Below, piece after piece: positions 28,390-36,830 of a stretch of 64,000 bases of DNA (positions are counted from its first letter, which is position 1; each line of letters begins with the position of its first letter). This stretch comes from Agreia sp. VKM Ac-1783 (lineage in GTDB: Bacteria; Actinomycetota; Actinomycetes; Actinomycetales; Microbacteriaceae), in contig NZ_FXWI01000001.1 in NCBI RefSeq assembly GCF_900177765.1, positions 558,001 to 622,000 on the forward strand, read 5' to 3'. Position numbers and translations under genes: made by a program. The notes under the pieces were generated by a model, which searched no databases, was not told where the DNA came from, and saw nothing but the letters and a program-made list of their open reading frames with translations.

Positions 28390-29075
28390 GCCGCATCCGG
28401 GTGCTCATCGCCGACGACCAGCCTCTGATCCGCAAGGGGCTCGCAATGGTGCTGGGAGCGACCGACGACATCGAGGTGGTCGGAGAGGCGAGCCACGGTG
28501 GCGAGGCGGTGTCGCTGGCGGCGACGACGGTTCCCGATATCGTGCTGATGGATGTTCAGATGCCCCGCATGGACGGCATCGAGGCGACGCGCCGCATCAC
28601 GTCGGCCGGGCCTGCGACCCGCGTCATCGTGCTCACGACATTCGATGTGGACGCGTACGCCTTCGGCGGGCTGGATGCGGGCGCAAGCGGATTCCTCCTG
28701 AAGGACTCGTCGAGCGAAGACATCCTCGCCGCCGTGCGGGCGGTCGCGATCGGTGACGCCGTGCTCTCGCCGCGAATAACGGCGGAACTCGTGCGGCGTT
28801 ACGAGGCCCTGAGCTCTCGTGCCGGAGACGCCACGACGCTTCTCGCAGAGAACACACGGCAGGCTGCGCTCGATCGACTGAGTGCACTCACCGATCGAGA
28901 ACGTGACATTTTCGACGCCGTCGTGCGCGGCCTTTCTAACGCGGAGATCGCCCAGGAGCTCTGGCTGTCCGAGTCGACCGTGAAGACCCACGTCGGCCGG
29001 GTGCTGCAGAAGCTGGAACTCCGTGATCGTGTGCAGGCGGTCGTGTTCGCGTTTCGAAACGAGGTTGCCTCGTAG
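28386..29075 (+). CDS. NarL/FixJ-family response regulator
   Basis: A 229-residue regulator: receiver domain with acidic pocket ADDQ near the N-terminus, phospho-acceptor Asp56 in IVLMDVQMPRMDG and Lys in FLLKDSSSED, then a LuxR-type HTH with LTDRERDIFDAVVRGLSNAE and STVKTHVGRVLQKLEL. It is the partner of the kinase whose stop it overlaps. Likely targets are the exporter operon itself and unknown genes elsewhere. Confidence 0.92.
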   Translation: MSRIRVLIADDQPLIRKGLAMVLGATDDIEVVGEASHGGEAVSLAATTVPDIVLMDVQMPRMDGIEATRRITSAGPATRVIVLTTFDVDAYAFGGLDAGASGFLLKDSSSEDILAAVRAVAIGDAVLSPRITAELVRRYEALSSRAGDATTLLAENTRQAALDRLSALTDRERDIFDAVVRGLSNAEIAQELWLSESTVKTHVGRVLQKLELRDRVQAVVFAFRNEVAS

Positions 29076-29096
29076 CGCCTCGCGTGAACGGTCGAG

Positions 29097-29459
29097 CTAC
29101 GCCGCGCGCACCGGTCCGACCAGCGTCGTGGTGCGCGGCGCGGCATCCGTGACGGCCTTGGCGAGCTCGGCGGGAACGTCGACGGTGTTGATGGGGGCGA
29201 GAGGCGTGCGCGACGCCGGGGTCTCTGCGACGCGGAAGACTCCATGGCTCGTCAGAGTCGAGACGATGTCGCGGGCTACCGACGCGGCGAGCACGGTGTG
29301 GAAGATGTCGTCGGTGTCGGTCGAACTGCGCCGCGTGATGGCGAACGAACCGTACGGTCCGAAGTTCTCCATGAGGGTCTGGTTCACCAGCTCGGAGAGG
29401 CGCTGCTGGTTCGCCTCGTCTTGCCGTTCTGCCTTTGCGCGTCGTCGCCATCCGAGCAT
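29097..29459 (-). CDS. Conserved hypothetical protein, 120 aa
   Basis: Unknown family. The start is MLGWRRRAKAERQDEANQQR, a basic then helical segment, followed by a mixed region (FGPYGSFAITRRSSTDTDD, VLAASVARDIVSTLTSHG). No membrane segment or metal motif. It converges on the response regulator gene with 21 nt between stops. Codon use resembles that of the neighbours, which supports a real gene. Confidence 0.55.
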   Translation of the reverse strand: MLGWRRRAKAERQDEANQQRLSELVNQTLMENFGPYGSFAITRRSSTDTDDIFHTVLAASVARDIVSTLTSHGVFRVAETPASRTPLAPINTVDVPAELAKAVTDAAPRTTTLVGPVRAA

Positions 29460-29528
29460 TTGTCACACCTTCCACCACGGTCGTAAGAGCAGTGTGCGCC
29501 GTGCCGCTTCAGATGGTCTGCAGACACG

Positions 29529-29559
29529 CCGCGATCCCGCCCAATAGGCGGGATCGCGG
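29529..29559. terminator. Strong hairpin after the amine permease gene
   Basis: Perfect 13-bp arms CCGCGATCCCGCC and GGCGGGATCGCGG with the loop CAATA. It lies 30 nt past the permease stop (minus strand) and before the next minus gene; there is no T-tract. The remainder of the gap 29460-29589 shows nothing else. Confidence 0.7.
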
Positions 29560-29589
29560 GTGATTCTCGGGCGTGTCGAAGTCGCTCGG

Positions 29590-31161
29590 CTACGCCTTCG
29601 GTCGACCTGTCGGGTCGAGGTCGTCCGTTCGGATCTCCTCGGCGACGGCGCCCCCGTAGCCGTCCTTCTCCGGGTCGCCGTGCAGGCCGCCCGAGAGCGC
29701 GTATTCCTCTTCCGGCGACAGCACGAGCTGCTTGCGTCCCCAGACCGCGAATCCGACGAGGATCAACGCATAGACGATCACGATCGCGATGATCGCAGGC
29801 TGGAACGTGACGTTGAGGAGGAACCCGAGGAAGATGAGGGCCGAGATGACCCCCGCGATCACCGCGCCCGGGATGCCCCACGGGCTTACGTAGGGGCGCT
29901 TCGCATTCGGGAACTTCTTGCGCAGGATGACGAACGAGATCATCTGCAGGAGGTAGGCGACGACCGCGCCCCAGACGGCGATGTTCAAGATGATGGCGCC
30001 GGCCACCGCTCCCGCGCCGTCTTCGTCGACCTTCGACAGCACGTCGAGCACGATGAGGGCGATGAATCCGATGACCGCGCCCACGGTGAGGGCGACCCAT
30101 GGCGTCTGCCGCTTGCCCGTGAGCGAGAAGAACTTCGGGTAGTAGCCGGCCCGTGAAAGGGAGTACATGTTGCGTCCGTAGGCGAACATGATGCCCTGCA
30201 GCGAGGCGAGCAGACCGATCAGGGCGAAGAGCGCCAGAGCGGCCGCGGCCTGGTCGCCGACGATGGCGCGGAAGCCGTCGAGCAGAGGCTCCGCCGAGAC
30301 GCCCATCTTCTCTGCGCCGATCACGCCGGTGTTGAGGAAGAGGATGAGCAGTCCCGTGACGATGAGTGTTCCCCGAGCCCAGAATCCGGCCTTGGGGATG
30401 TCGCGTACGGGGTCGTGCGCCTCTTCGGCCGCGAGGGGCAGCTCTTCGATGCCGAGGAAGAACCACATGGCGAACGGCAGAGCGAAGAGGATCGGCACCA
30501 CGCCGTGCGGCAGGAAGGACGACTGGCCGGCATCCGGCTCGATGTTGAAGAGGCTGTCCCAGCTGAACAGGCCGGAGAAGGCGGCCATGGCAGAGAAGAC
30601 GAGCAGGATCGCGATGGAGATGATCGAGACGACGATGGCGAACTTGAACGAGATGGCGGCTCCGGCCGAGTTCAGGGCGATGAAGACCACGTAGAGCACG
30701 AGCCACCAGATCCACATGTTGTCCGAGAGATCGAAGTTCAGCAGCTCCGTGGTGATGCTGTTCGCATACTGCGCCGAGAAGAACACGATCACGCCGGTGG
30801 TCGCGACGTATTCGATGGTCTCTGCCAGGCCCGTCACGAGTCCGCCCCAGGGCCCCATCGCCGAGCGTGCGAACGAGTACGCGCCTCCGGTGTGCGGCAT
30901 GGCGGCCGCCATCTCGCCGATCGAGAAGATCATGCCGTAGTACATGACGATGAGCAGAGCGAAGGCGATGAGCATGCCGCCGAAGCCGGCGAAGTCGATG
31001 CCGAAGTTCCAGCCCGAGAAGTCGCCCGAGATCACGGCCGCGACGGCCAGCCCCCAGAGGCCCCAGATTCCGGCCGACCTCTTGAGGGTGCGTTTCTCGA
31101 AGTAGCCGTCTGCGGCCTTGCTGTAGGTGACGCCCGATCGGCGGGTCTTGCTGTCAGTCAC
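29590..31161 (-). CDS. APC-superfamily permease, ethanolamine permease type
   Basis: A 523-residue transporter with about 12 hydrophobic segments, typical of the amino acid-polyamine-organocation group. Early motifs are LWGLAVAAVISGDFSGWNFG and MAAAMPHTGGAYSFARSAMG, which match ethanolamine-type (TIGR00908-like) permeases in my recollection. The GTG at 31161 has a GGAGGAT site 6 nt upstream; the longer open frame to 31236 lacks one. It is divergent from the glutamine-synthetase-like gene and probably supplies the amine that this locus degrades. The C-terminal 40 residues are acidic and cytoplasmic. Confidence 0.85.
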   Translation of the reverse strand: MTDSKTRRSGVTYSKAADGYFEKRTLKRSAGIWGLWGLAVAAVISGDFSGWNFGIDFAGFGGMLIAFALLIVMYYGMIFSIGEMAAAMPHTGGAYSFARSAMGPWGGLVTGLAETIEYVATTGVIVFFSAQYANSITTELLNFDLSDNMWIWWLVLYVVFIALNSAGAAISFKFAIVVSIISIAILLVFSAMAAFSGLFSWDSLFNIEPDAGQSSFLPHGVVPILFALPFAMWFFLGIEELPLAAEEAHDPVRDIPKAGFWARGTLIVTGLLILFLNTGVIGAEKMGVSAEPLLDGFRAIVGDQAAAALALFALIGLLASLQGIMFAYGRNMYSLSRAGYYPKFFSLTGKRQTPWVALTVGAVIGFIALIVLDVLSKVDEDGAGAVAGAIILNIAVWGAVVAYLLQMISFVILRKKFPNAKRPYVSPWGIPGAVIAGVISALIFLGFLLNVTFQPAIIAIVIVYALILVGFAVWGRKQLVLSPEEEYALSGGLHGDPEKDGYGGAVAEEIRTDDLDPTGRPKA

Positions 31162-31254
31162 GTGGATCCTCCGGTAGCTCGTTGTCTCGGCAGTGCACAG
31201 CGGAACGCCATCGGCTCCCTCGCACGAATTGACCACACACTAGCGTTCTATTGG

Positions 31255-31283
31255 TTGGTTGGCACCACCTTTGTGTGTAAATT
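31255..31283 (+). promoter_or_regulatory. Promoter and GntR-type operator of the amine locus
   Basis: TTGGTT (31255-31260) and TAAATT (31278-31283) are separated by 17 nt, a good -35/-10 pair for the plus-strand genes. TGGT-TGGC-ACCA (31256-31267) overlaps the -35 and resembles FadR/GntR half-sites. The regulator encoded at 35681 is the obvious candidate to bind there. The leader to the GTG at 31408 is about 115 nt. Confidence 0.5.
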
Positions 31284-31407
31284 GCGTGTTACGAATGCTG
31301 CAAAGAAAGTAGCAAGACCCGGCCGGGCCGTGTGGTGTAATGGTCGGGTCGGCGGGGTTCTGCAGCGCAGGAATCGCCCGTGGCGACCATCGATGAAGGA
31401 GCACACC

Positions 31408-32775
31408 GTGGCATCCACCGCAGGAAATCTCACGCTCGACGCGCTGACCGCTCAGGTCTCGGCCGGCGAGATCGACACCGTGATCGTCGCCTTCACCGAC
31501 ATGCAGGGTCGGCTCGTCGGCAAGCGCCTCTCGGCCCGGCTCTTCGTCGAAGACGCGGCGTCGCACGGAGCCGAGTGCTGCAACTACCTGCTCGCCGTCG
31601 ACGTCGAGATGAACACCGTCGACGGCTACGACATGTCGAGCTGGGAGCACGGTTACGGCGACATGGCGATGATGCCCGACATGTCGACGCTCCGCACGAT
31701 CCCGTGGCTTCCGGGCACCGCTATGGTCACCGCCGACCTGCACTGGCTCGACGAGACGCCCGTCGAGCCCTCTCCGCGACAGATTCTGGCCGCCCAGATG
31801 AAGCGCCTGAAAGACCGCGGCCTCGAGGCATTCGTCGCCACCGAACTCGAGTTCATCGTCTTCGAAGACAACTACCGCTCGGCCTGGTCCAAGGGCTACC
31901 GCGATCTGACCCCGGCCAGCGACTACAACATCGACTACGCGCTGCTGGCATCGACGCGCATGGAGCCGCTGCTCCGCGACATTCGCGTGTCCATGGACGG
32001 CGCGGGCATGTACTGCGAGGGCGTCAAGGGCGAGTGCAACCTGGGCCAGCAGGAGATCGGCTTCCGGTACGACGACGCGATGGTCACGTGCGACAACCAT
32101 TCGATCTACAAGAACGGGGCGAAAGAGATCGCCGACCGGCACGGCAAATCGCTCACCTTCATGGCCAAGTTCAATGAGCGCGAGGGCAACTCGTGCCACG
32201 TGCACATCAGCCTCAGGGGCACCGACGGCACGGCCGTCTTCAGCGACCCGGATGCCGAGAACGGCATGTCGACGATGTTCCGTCACTTCATGGCCGGGCA
32301 GCTCAAGACCCTGCGCGAGTTGACGCTCTTCTTCGCGCCGAACATCAACTCCTACAAGCGCTACGTCGACGGGTCGTTCGCTCCCACCGCCGTCGCGTGG
32401 GGCCTCGACAACCGCACCTGCGCCCTCCGCGTGGTGGGCAAAGGCCTCGGAATGCGCGTCGAGAACCGGGTTCCCGGCGGAGACGTGAACCAGTACCTGG
32501 CGACCGCGGCACTCATCGCGGGCGGCCTCTACGGCATCGAGAACGAGCTCGAGCTCGAGGACGCCACGGTGGGCAACGCCTACACCTCCGGCGCACCGCG
32601 GGTTCCCACGAACCTGCGCGACGCGGCGGAGCTCTTCGGATCGAGCGAGATCGCGCGCGCGGCCTTCGGAGACGAGGTCGTCGACCACTACGTCAACAAC
32701 GCCCGCATCGAGCTCAAGGCCTTCGACTCGGCCGTCACCGACTGGGAGAGGGTCCGCGGTTTTGAGCGCCTCTGA
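31408..32775 (+). CDS. Glutamine-synthetase-like gamma-glutamyl-amine ligase (PuuA/GlnA4 type)
   Basis: A 455-residue enzyme of the glutamine synthetase fold. ATP/glutamate-binding motifs include GECNLGQQEIGFRYDDA, GNSCHVHISL, FAPNINSYKRYVDGSFAP and ENRVPGGDVNQY. The NLYDLP-type adenylylation tyrosine region of GlnA is absent, and the N-terminal domain is of the PuuA/GlnA3/GlnA4 group, which join glutamate to putrescine or ethanolamine. GTG 31408 has AAGGAG 6 nt upstream and is preferred to ATG 31393. The next gene overlaps its end. Neighbouring permease, PuuD-like hydrolase and aldehyde dehydrogenase support the amine-catabolic role. Confidence 0.85.
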   Translation: MASTAGNLTLDALTAQVSAGEIDTVIVAFTDMQGRLVGKRLSARLFVEDAASHGAECCNYLLAVDVEMNTVDGYDMSSWEHGYGDMAMMPDMSTLRTIPWLPGTAMVTADLHWLDETPVEPSPRQILAAQMKRLKDRGLEAFVATELEFIVFEDNYRSAWSKGYRDLTPASDYNIDYALLASTRMEPLLRDIRVSMDGAGMYCEGVKGECNLGQQEIGFRYDDAMVTCDNHSIYKNGAKEIADRHGKSLTFMAKFNEREGNSCHVHISLRGTDGTAVFSDPDAENGMSTMFRHFMAGQLKTLRELTLFFAPNINSYKRYVDGSFAPTAVAWGLDNRTCALRVVGKGLGMRVENRVPGGDVNQYLATAALIAGGLYGIENELELEDATVGNAYTSGAPRVPTNLRDAAELFGSSEIARAAFGDEVVDHYVNNARIELKAFDSAVTDWERVRGFERL

Positions 32776-33514
32776 TCGACTGCCCGTCATCGGCCTCACC
32801 ACGTATCTCGAGCGCGCGAAGACAGGAGTCTGGGATGTTCCCGCCTCGTTTCTGCCGAAGGTCTACTTCGACGCGGTCGAGAAGGCTGGCGGCATCGCCG
32901 TGCTGCTTCCTCCGCAGGCCATCAGCGAAGCGATCGCCGACCGCCTGCTCGACTCGCTCGACGGACTGATCCTCACCGGTGGCAAAGACATCGAGCCGTC
33001 GCGCTACGGGCAGGATGCGCATCCCGAGACCGACGAGCCGCGTCCCGATCGCGACGCCTGGGAGGACACGCTCCTGCGCCGGGCGATCGAGCGTGAGATC
33101 CCGTTCCTGGGCATCTGTCGCGGGGCGCAGATGCTGAACGTCGCTCGAGGGGGAACGCTGCACCAGCACCTGCCCGACGTCGTCGGCGATCGTCGATATC
33201 AAGCAGGCCAGGGCATCTTCAACCACGTCGAGGTGAGCGTCGCCGAGGATTCGCGTCTGGCGGGCCTCCTCTCGGACACGATCGACGTTCCCGTCTACCA
33301 CCACCAGGCCATCGACCAGCTGGGCGACGGGCTCGTCGTCACTGCCCGAACATCCGACGGGGTTATCGAGGCGGTCGAGCTCGACTCGGTGCCGTTCGGG
33401 GTGGCCGTGCAGTGGCATCCCGAAGAGTCGCGCGACGACATCCGACTGTTCGCGGGCCTCGTCGAGGCCGCGAGAGAGTACCGAGCACAGGAACAGGACA
33501 GCCCGAGCGCATGA
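32762..33514 (+). CDS. PuuD-like gamma-glutamyl hydrolase (class I GATase)
   Basis: A 250-residue glutamine-amidotransferase-fold hydrolase. The nucleophile lies in FLGICRGAQMLNVARGG and the His-Glu pair in VQWHPEES. Family members release the amino acid from gamma-glutamyl intermediates such as gamma-glutamyl-GABA. The start is a TTG at 32762 that overlaps the ligase stop by 14 nt, and its stop overlaps the aldehyde dehydrogenase start (ATGA). It should act last in the glutamylated-amine route. Confidence 0.87.
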   Translation: MSASDRLPVIGLTTYLERAKTGVWDVPASFLPKVYFDAVEKAGGIAVLLPPQAISEAIADRLLDSLDGLILTGGKDIEPSRYGQDAHPETDEPRPDRDAWEDTLLRRAIEREIPFLGICRGAQMLNVARGGTLHQHLPDVVGDRRYQAGQGIFNHVEVSVAEDSRLAGLLSDTIDVPVYHHQAIDQLGDGLVVTARTSDGVIEAVELDSVPFGVAVQWHPEESRDDIRLFAGLVEAAREYRAQEQDSPSA

Positions 33515-34878
33515 GCAGTTACACCGTGATCAACCCCGCGACCGAGGAGGTCGTCACCGCCGTCGAACTCTTCGACGTCGAGGGCACCGACGACGCCATC
33601 GCGAGAGCATCGGATGCGCAGAGAGCGTGGGCGCGCCGGGCTCCGGCCGAGCGGGCACAGACCCTGCGCGACTTCGCGGCGGCCGTCGACGCGAACGTCG
33701 AGGCCCTCGCCCAGCTGGAGACCCTGAATTCGGGCCATCCGATCGGCCAGGCCCGCTGGGAGGCGGGCCACGTGCGCGACGTGCTCACCTACTACTCGGC
33801 CGCGCCCGAGCGCCTGTTCGGCAAACAGATCCCGGTGGCCGGCGGGCTCGACGTGACCTTCCACGAGCCACTCGGAGTCGTCGGCGTCATCACCCCCTGG
33901 AACTTTCCGATGACCATCGCCGCGTGGGGGTTCGCCCCGGCGCTCGCGGCTGGCAACGCCGTTGTGCTGAAGCCCGCCGAGTGGACGCCGCTGACCTCGA
34001 TGCGCCTCGCGGAGATCGGGCGCGAGGCAGGGCTGCCCGACGGGCTCTTCCAGGTGCTGCCCGGCCACGGCTCTGTGGTCGGCGAACGCTTCGTCACGAA
34101 CCAGACCGTGCGAAAGGTGGTCTTCACCGGATCGACCGCGGTCGGCAAGAAGATCATGGCGGGCAGCGCCGATCAGGTGAAGCGCGTGACTCTCGAGCTC
34201 GGCGGCAAGAGCGCCAACATCGTGTTCGCCGACTCCGACCTCGAGAAGGCGGCCGCGTCTGCGCCGGCGGGAGTCTTCGACAACGCCGGCCAGGACTGCT
34301 GCGCCCGCAGTCGGATTCTCGTCGAGCGAAGTGTCTACGACCGCTTCATGGAACTGCTCGAGCCCGCGGTGAACCAGGTCGTCGTCGGCGACCCGAACGA
34401 CGAGGCCACCGAGATGGGCCCGCTCGTCTCGGCGAAGCACCACGCGTCGGTGAGCTCGTATGTTCCCGACGACAGCCAGGTCGCCTTCCGGGGATCCGCG
34501 CCGCAGGGCCCGGGCTACTGGTTCCCGCCGACCGTGCTTACCCCCGGGCGCAACGACCGCACCGCGACGGAGGAGATCTTCGGACCCGTCGTCACCGTGC
34601 TCCCGTTCGACGACGAAGCCGACGCGGTCTCGCTGGCGAACGCCACCGAGTACGGCCTCTCGGGTTCGATCTGGACCCGAGATGTCGGTCGCGCGCTGCG
34701 CGTCTCCCGCGCCGTCGAAGCGGGCAACCTCTCGGTGAACTCGCACTCCTCCGTTCGCTACACGACGCCCTTCGGCGGCTTCAAGCAGTCGGGCCTCGGC
34801 CGCGAGCTCGGCCCCGACGCACCCCTCAGTTTCACCGACACCAAGAACGTCTTCATCGCCGTAGAGGAGCTCTCATGA
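33511..34878 (+). CDS. NAD(P)-dependent aldehyde dehydrogenase
   Basis: A 455-residue enzyme of the ALDH superfamily. The cofactor region includes ITPWNFPM and FTGSTAVGKKIM; the general base is in TLELGGKSANIV and the catalytic Cys in NAGQDCCARSRI. It should oxidise the gamma-glutamyl-aminoaldehyde to the acid (PuuC-like). ATG 33511 overlaps the hydrolase stop, and its own stop overlaps the next start. The open frame to 33412 is only a shadow of the hydrolase gene. Confidence 0.9.
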   Translation: MSSYTVINPATEEVVTAVELFDVEGTDDAIARASDAQRAWARRAPAERAQTLRDFAAAVDANVEALAQLETLNSGHPIGQARWEAGHVRDVLTYYSAAPERLFGKQIPVAGGLDVTFHEPLGVVGVITPWNFPMTIAAWGFAPALAAGNAVVLKPAEWTPLTSMRLAEIGREAGLPDGLFQVLPGHGSVVGERFVTNQTVRKVVFTGSTAVGKKIMAGSADQVKRVTLELGGKSANIVFADSDLEKAAASAPAGVFDNAGQDCCARSRILVERSVYDRFMELLEPAVNQVVVGDPNDEATEMGPLVSAKHHASVSSYVPDDSQVAFRGSAPQGPGYWFPPTVLTPGRNDRTATEEIFGPVVTVLPFDDEADAVSLANATEYGLSGSIWTRDVGRALRVSRAVEAGNLSVNSHSSVRYTTPFGGFKQSGLGRELGPDAPLSFTDTKNVFIAVEELS

Positions 34879-35666
34879 CCGACCTGCCCACCATCGACCT
34901 CACGAAGCGGCTCGCAGGCAAAGTGGCGGTGATCACCGGGGGAGCCAGTGGAATCGGCTTCGCCACCGCGCGGCGCTTCGCCGCCGAGGGCGCCACCGTC
35001 GTCATCGGCGACATGGATGCCGCATCGGGCGAGCGCGCGGCCGAGGCCGTCGGTGGCCTCTTCGTGCAGGTGAACGTCACCGACGAGGCCCAGGTCGACA
35101 ACCTGTTCAAGGTTGCATTCGACACCTACGGGTCCGTCGACGTGGCCTTCAACAACGCGGGCATCTCGCCCCCCGACGACGACTCCATCGAGACCACCGA
35201 GCTTCCGGCGTGGGAGAAGGTGCAGGACGTGAACCTCAAGTCGGTGTACCTGTGCTCGCGTGCGGCGTTGCGCTACATGGTTCCGCAGAAGCGCGGATCG
35301 ATCATCAACACGGCGTCCTTCGTGGCCGTGATGGGATCGGCCACCTCGCAGATCTCGTACACGGCGTCGAAGGGCGGCGTTCTCGCCATGTCGCGCGAGC
35401 TGGGAGTGCAATTCGCCCGCCAGGGCATCCGGGTCAACGCCCTCTGCCCGGGGCCGGTGAACACCCCTCTGCTGCAGGAGCTCTTCGCCAAAGACCCGGC
35501 GCGGGCTCAGCGCCGTCTGGTGCACATTCCCCTCGGCCGTTTCGCCGAGCCCGAGGAACTGGCCGCCTCCGTCGCCTTCCTCGCGAGCGACGACTCCTCG
35601 TTCATCACCGGCTCGACCTTCCTCGTCGACGGAGGCATCAGCTCTGCCTACGTGACTCCCGAGTAG
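34875..35666 (+). CDS. Short-chain dehydrogenase/reductase
   Basis: A 263-residue SDR: cofactor motif VITGGASGIGFATARRFAAE, NNAG in AFNNAGISPPDDD, catalytic Ser in NTASFVAV and YTASK with Tyr and Lys. In the amine locus it may oxidise the glutamylated alcohol to the aldehyde, which would replace an amine oxidase when the substrate is ethanolamine (an alcohol). This supports ethanolamine over putrescine as substrate; the inference comes from gene content. Its start overlaps the ALDH stop (ATGA). Confidence 0.85.
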   Translation: MTDLPTIDLTKRLAGKVAVITGGASGIGFATARRFAAEGATVVIGDMDAASGERAAEAVGGLFVQVNVTDEAQVDNLFKVAFDTYGSVDVAFNNAGISPPDDDSIETTELPAWEKVQDVNLKSVYLCSRAALRYMVPQKRGSIINTASFVAVMGSATSQISYTASKGGVLAMSRELGVQFARQGIRVNALCPGPVNTPLLQELFAKDPARAQRRLVHIPLGRFAEPEELAASVAFLASDDSSFITGSTFLVDGGISSAYVTPE

Positions 35667-35680
35667 TGGGCGGCTCAGCG

Positions 35681-36448
35681 ATGACCGATTCCGCGGGCGG
35701 GCCGCATCCGGATGCGGCGGGTCTGGCCGGCGACGCTCTGTTGCGCCGGGTGCGCACCGGCAACGCGTTCGAAGACACCGTCTCCAGGCTCCTGCAGACG
35801 ATCCGCCTCGGAGTGGTCTCGCCGGGGGACGCCCTTCCCAGTGAGCGCGATCTCGCGCTGCGTTTCGGGGTGAGCCGAGACACGGTGCGAGACGCCATCA
35901 AGGCGCTCGCGGATGCGGGCTTTCTCGTCTCACGACGCGGGCGCTACGGCGGAACCTTCGTGAGTGATCGGGTTCCCCTCGTCGGGCTGAGCAGCGTGCT
36001 CGACGACACCGCGCCGCAGCCGGAACAGGTCTCGCAGGAGGATCTCGACGACGTGCTCGGCCTGCGTGACATCCTCGAGGTCGGTGCCGCGCGAGCAGCG
36101 GCCGACCGCTCGCTGACCAAGGCGCAGCGCGAGCTCCTGTGGGCGAGCATGCGAGAGACCGCAGAGGCCGAGGTCGACGATTACCGCAGACTGGACTCCC
36201 GCCTGCACCTCGCGATCGGCGAGCTGGTCGGCGTTCCGTCGTTGATGGCTCTGCTGGCCGACAACCGCATGCGTGTCAACGAATTCCTCGACCACATCCC
36301 GCTGCTCGAGCGCAACATCGCGCACTCGAATGAGCAGCACGAACAGATCGTGCTCGCGATCCTCACGGGCGATTCAGAGAAGGCGGCCGTTGCGATGCGC
36401 GAGCACCTCGAGGGCTCGGAGGCGCTGCTGCGCGGCTTCCTCGCCTGA
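35681..36448 (+). CDS. FadR-subfamily GntR transcription regulator
   Basis: A 255-residue regulator. The winged HTH is visible in GDALPSERDLALRFGVSRDT and VRDAIKALADAGFLVSRRG; the C-terminal FCD domain has the metal-binding-type pattern DSRLHLAIGELVG and AHSNEQHEQIVLAI. It ends the amine operon and most likely represses it until a pathway metabolite binds. A GTG at 35666 (overlapping the previous stop) is an alternative start. The TGGT-N4-ACCA site at 31256 is a candidate operator. Confidence 0.88.
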   Translation: MTDSAGGPHPDAAGLAGDALLRRVRTGNAFEDTVSRLLQTIRLGVVSPGDALPSERDLALRFGVSRDTVRDAIKALADAGFLVSRRGRYGGTFVSDRVPLVGLSSVLDDTAPQPEQVSQEDLDDVLGLRDILEVGAARAAADRSLTKAQRELLWASMRETAEAEVDDYRRLDSRLHLAIGELVGVPSLMALLADNRMRVNEFLDHIPLLERNIAHSNEQHEQIVLAILTGDSEKAAVAMREHLEGSEALLRGFLA

Positions 36449-36643
36449 CTACTTCGCGTCGAGTTCGCGCGCGTCGTCGTCTGCCTGCATCACGCTGCCG
36501 ATGGCGAGGGCGACGGTGATGCCCCAGCTCACCCACATCAGCGCTAGGCGCCAATCGCGCGGACCCTGCCTCGTGGTCTGCAGTACAGACCAGGCGCCCA
36601 CGACGGCACCGATCACACTCGAGTTGAAAATGAATTTGCGCAT
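36449..36643 (-). CDS. Small two-helix membrane protein
   Basis: A 64-residue protein with two hydrophobic stretches (FNSSVIGAVVGAWSVL and LMWVSWGITVALAIGSVM) and a charged end. No family recognised. Its stop directly abuts the stop of the GntR gene on the other strand. A similar small membrane gene before otsA has no obvious functional link. Confidence 0.6.
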   Translation of the reverse strand: MRKFIFNSSVIGAVVGAWSVLQTTRQGPRDWRLALMWVSWGITVALAIGSVMQADDDARELDAK

Positions 36644-36770
36644 GCGAGCCTCCGGGGTCAGGTCTTCAGGCTATCCGTTCCGCTCGTCTGACAGCACGGG
36701 GTTTCGGATGCTCGGGGTCGTCTTGTATGGCGCATGCTCGGCTACTCGGCGGGCTAACGCGGGCGGCTGG

Positions 36771-36776
36771 TAGCCT
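36771..36776 (+). promoter_or_regulatory. -10 box of otsA
   Basis: TAGCCT lies 54 nt before the proposed ATT start of otsA; no clear -35 hexamer. The rest of the gap 36644-36830 shows nothing more. Confidence 0.35.
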
Positions 36777-36830
36777 GATCACTGGTCTACACGGTCGACG
36801 CCTTCGTCGGCCGCAAACGAGGAGTTCACC

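Noticed and set aside
30415-31407. Long N-terminal extension of the glutamine-synthetase-like frame
   Set aside because: It is antisense to the permease and crosses its promoter; the real start has AAGGAG at 31408.
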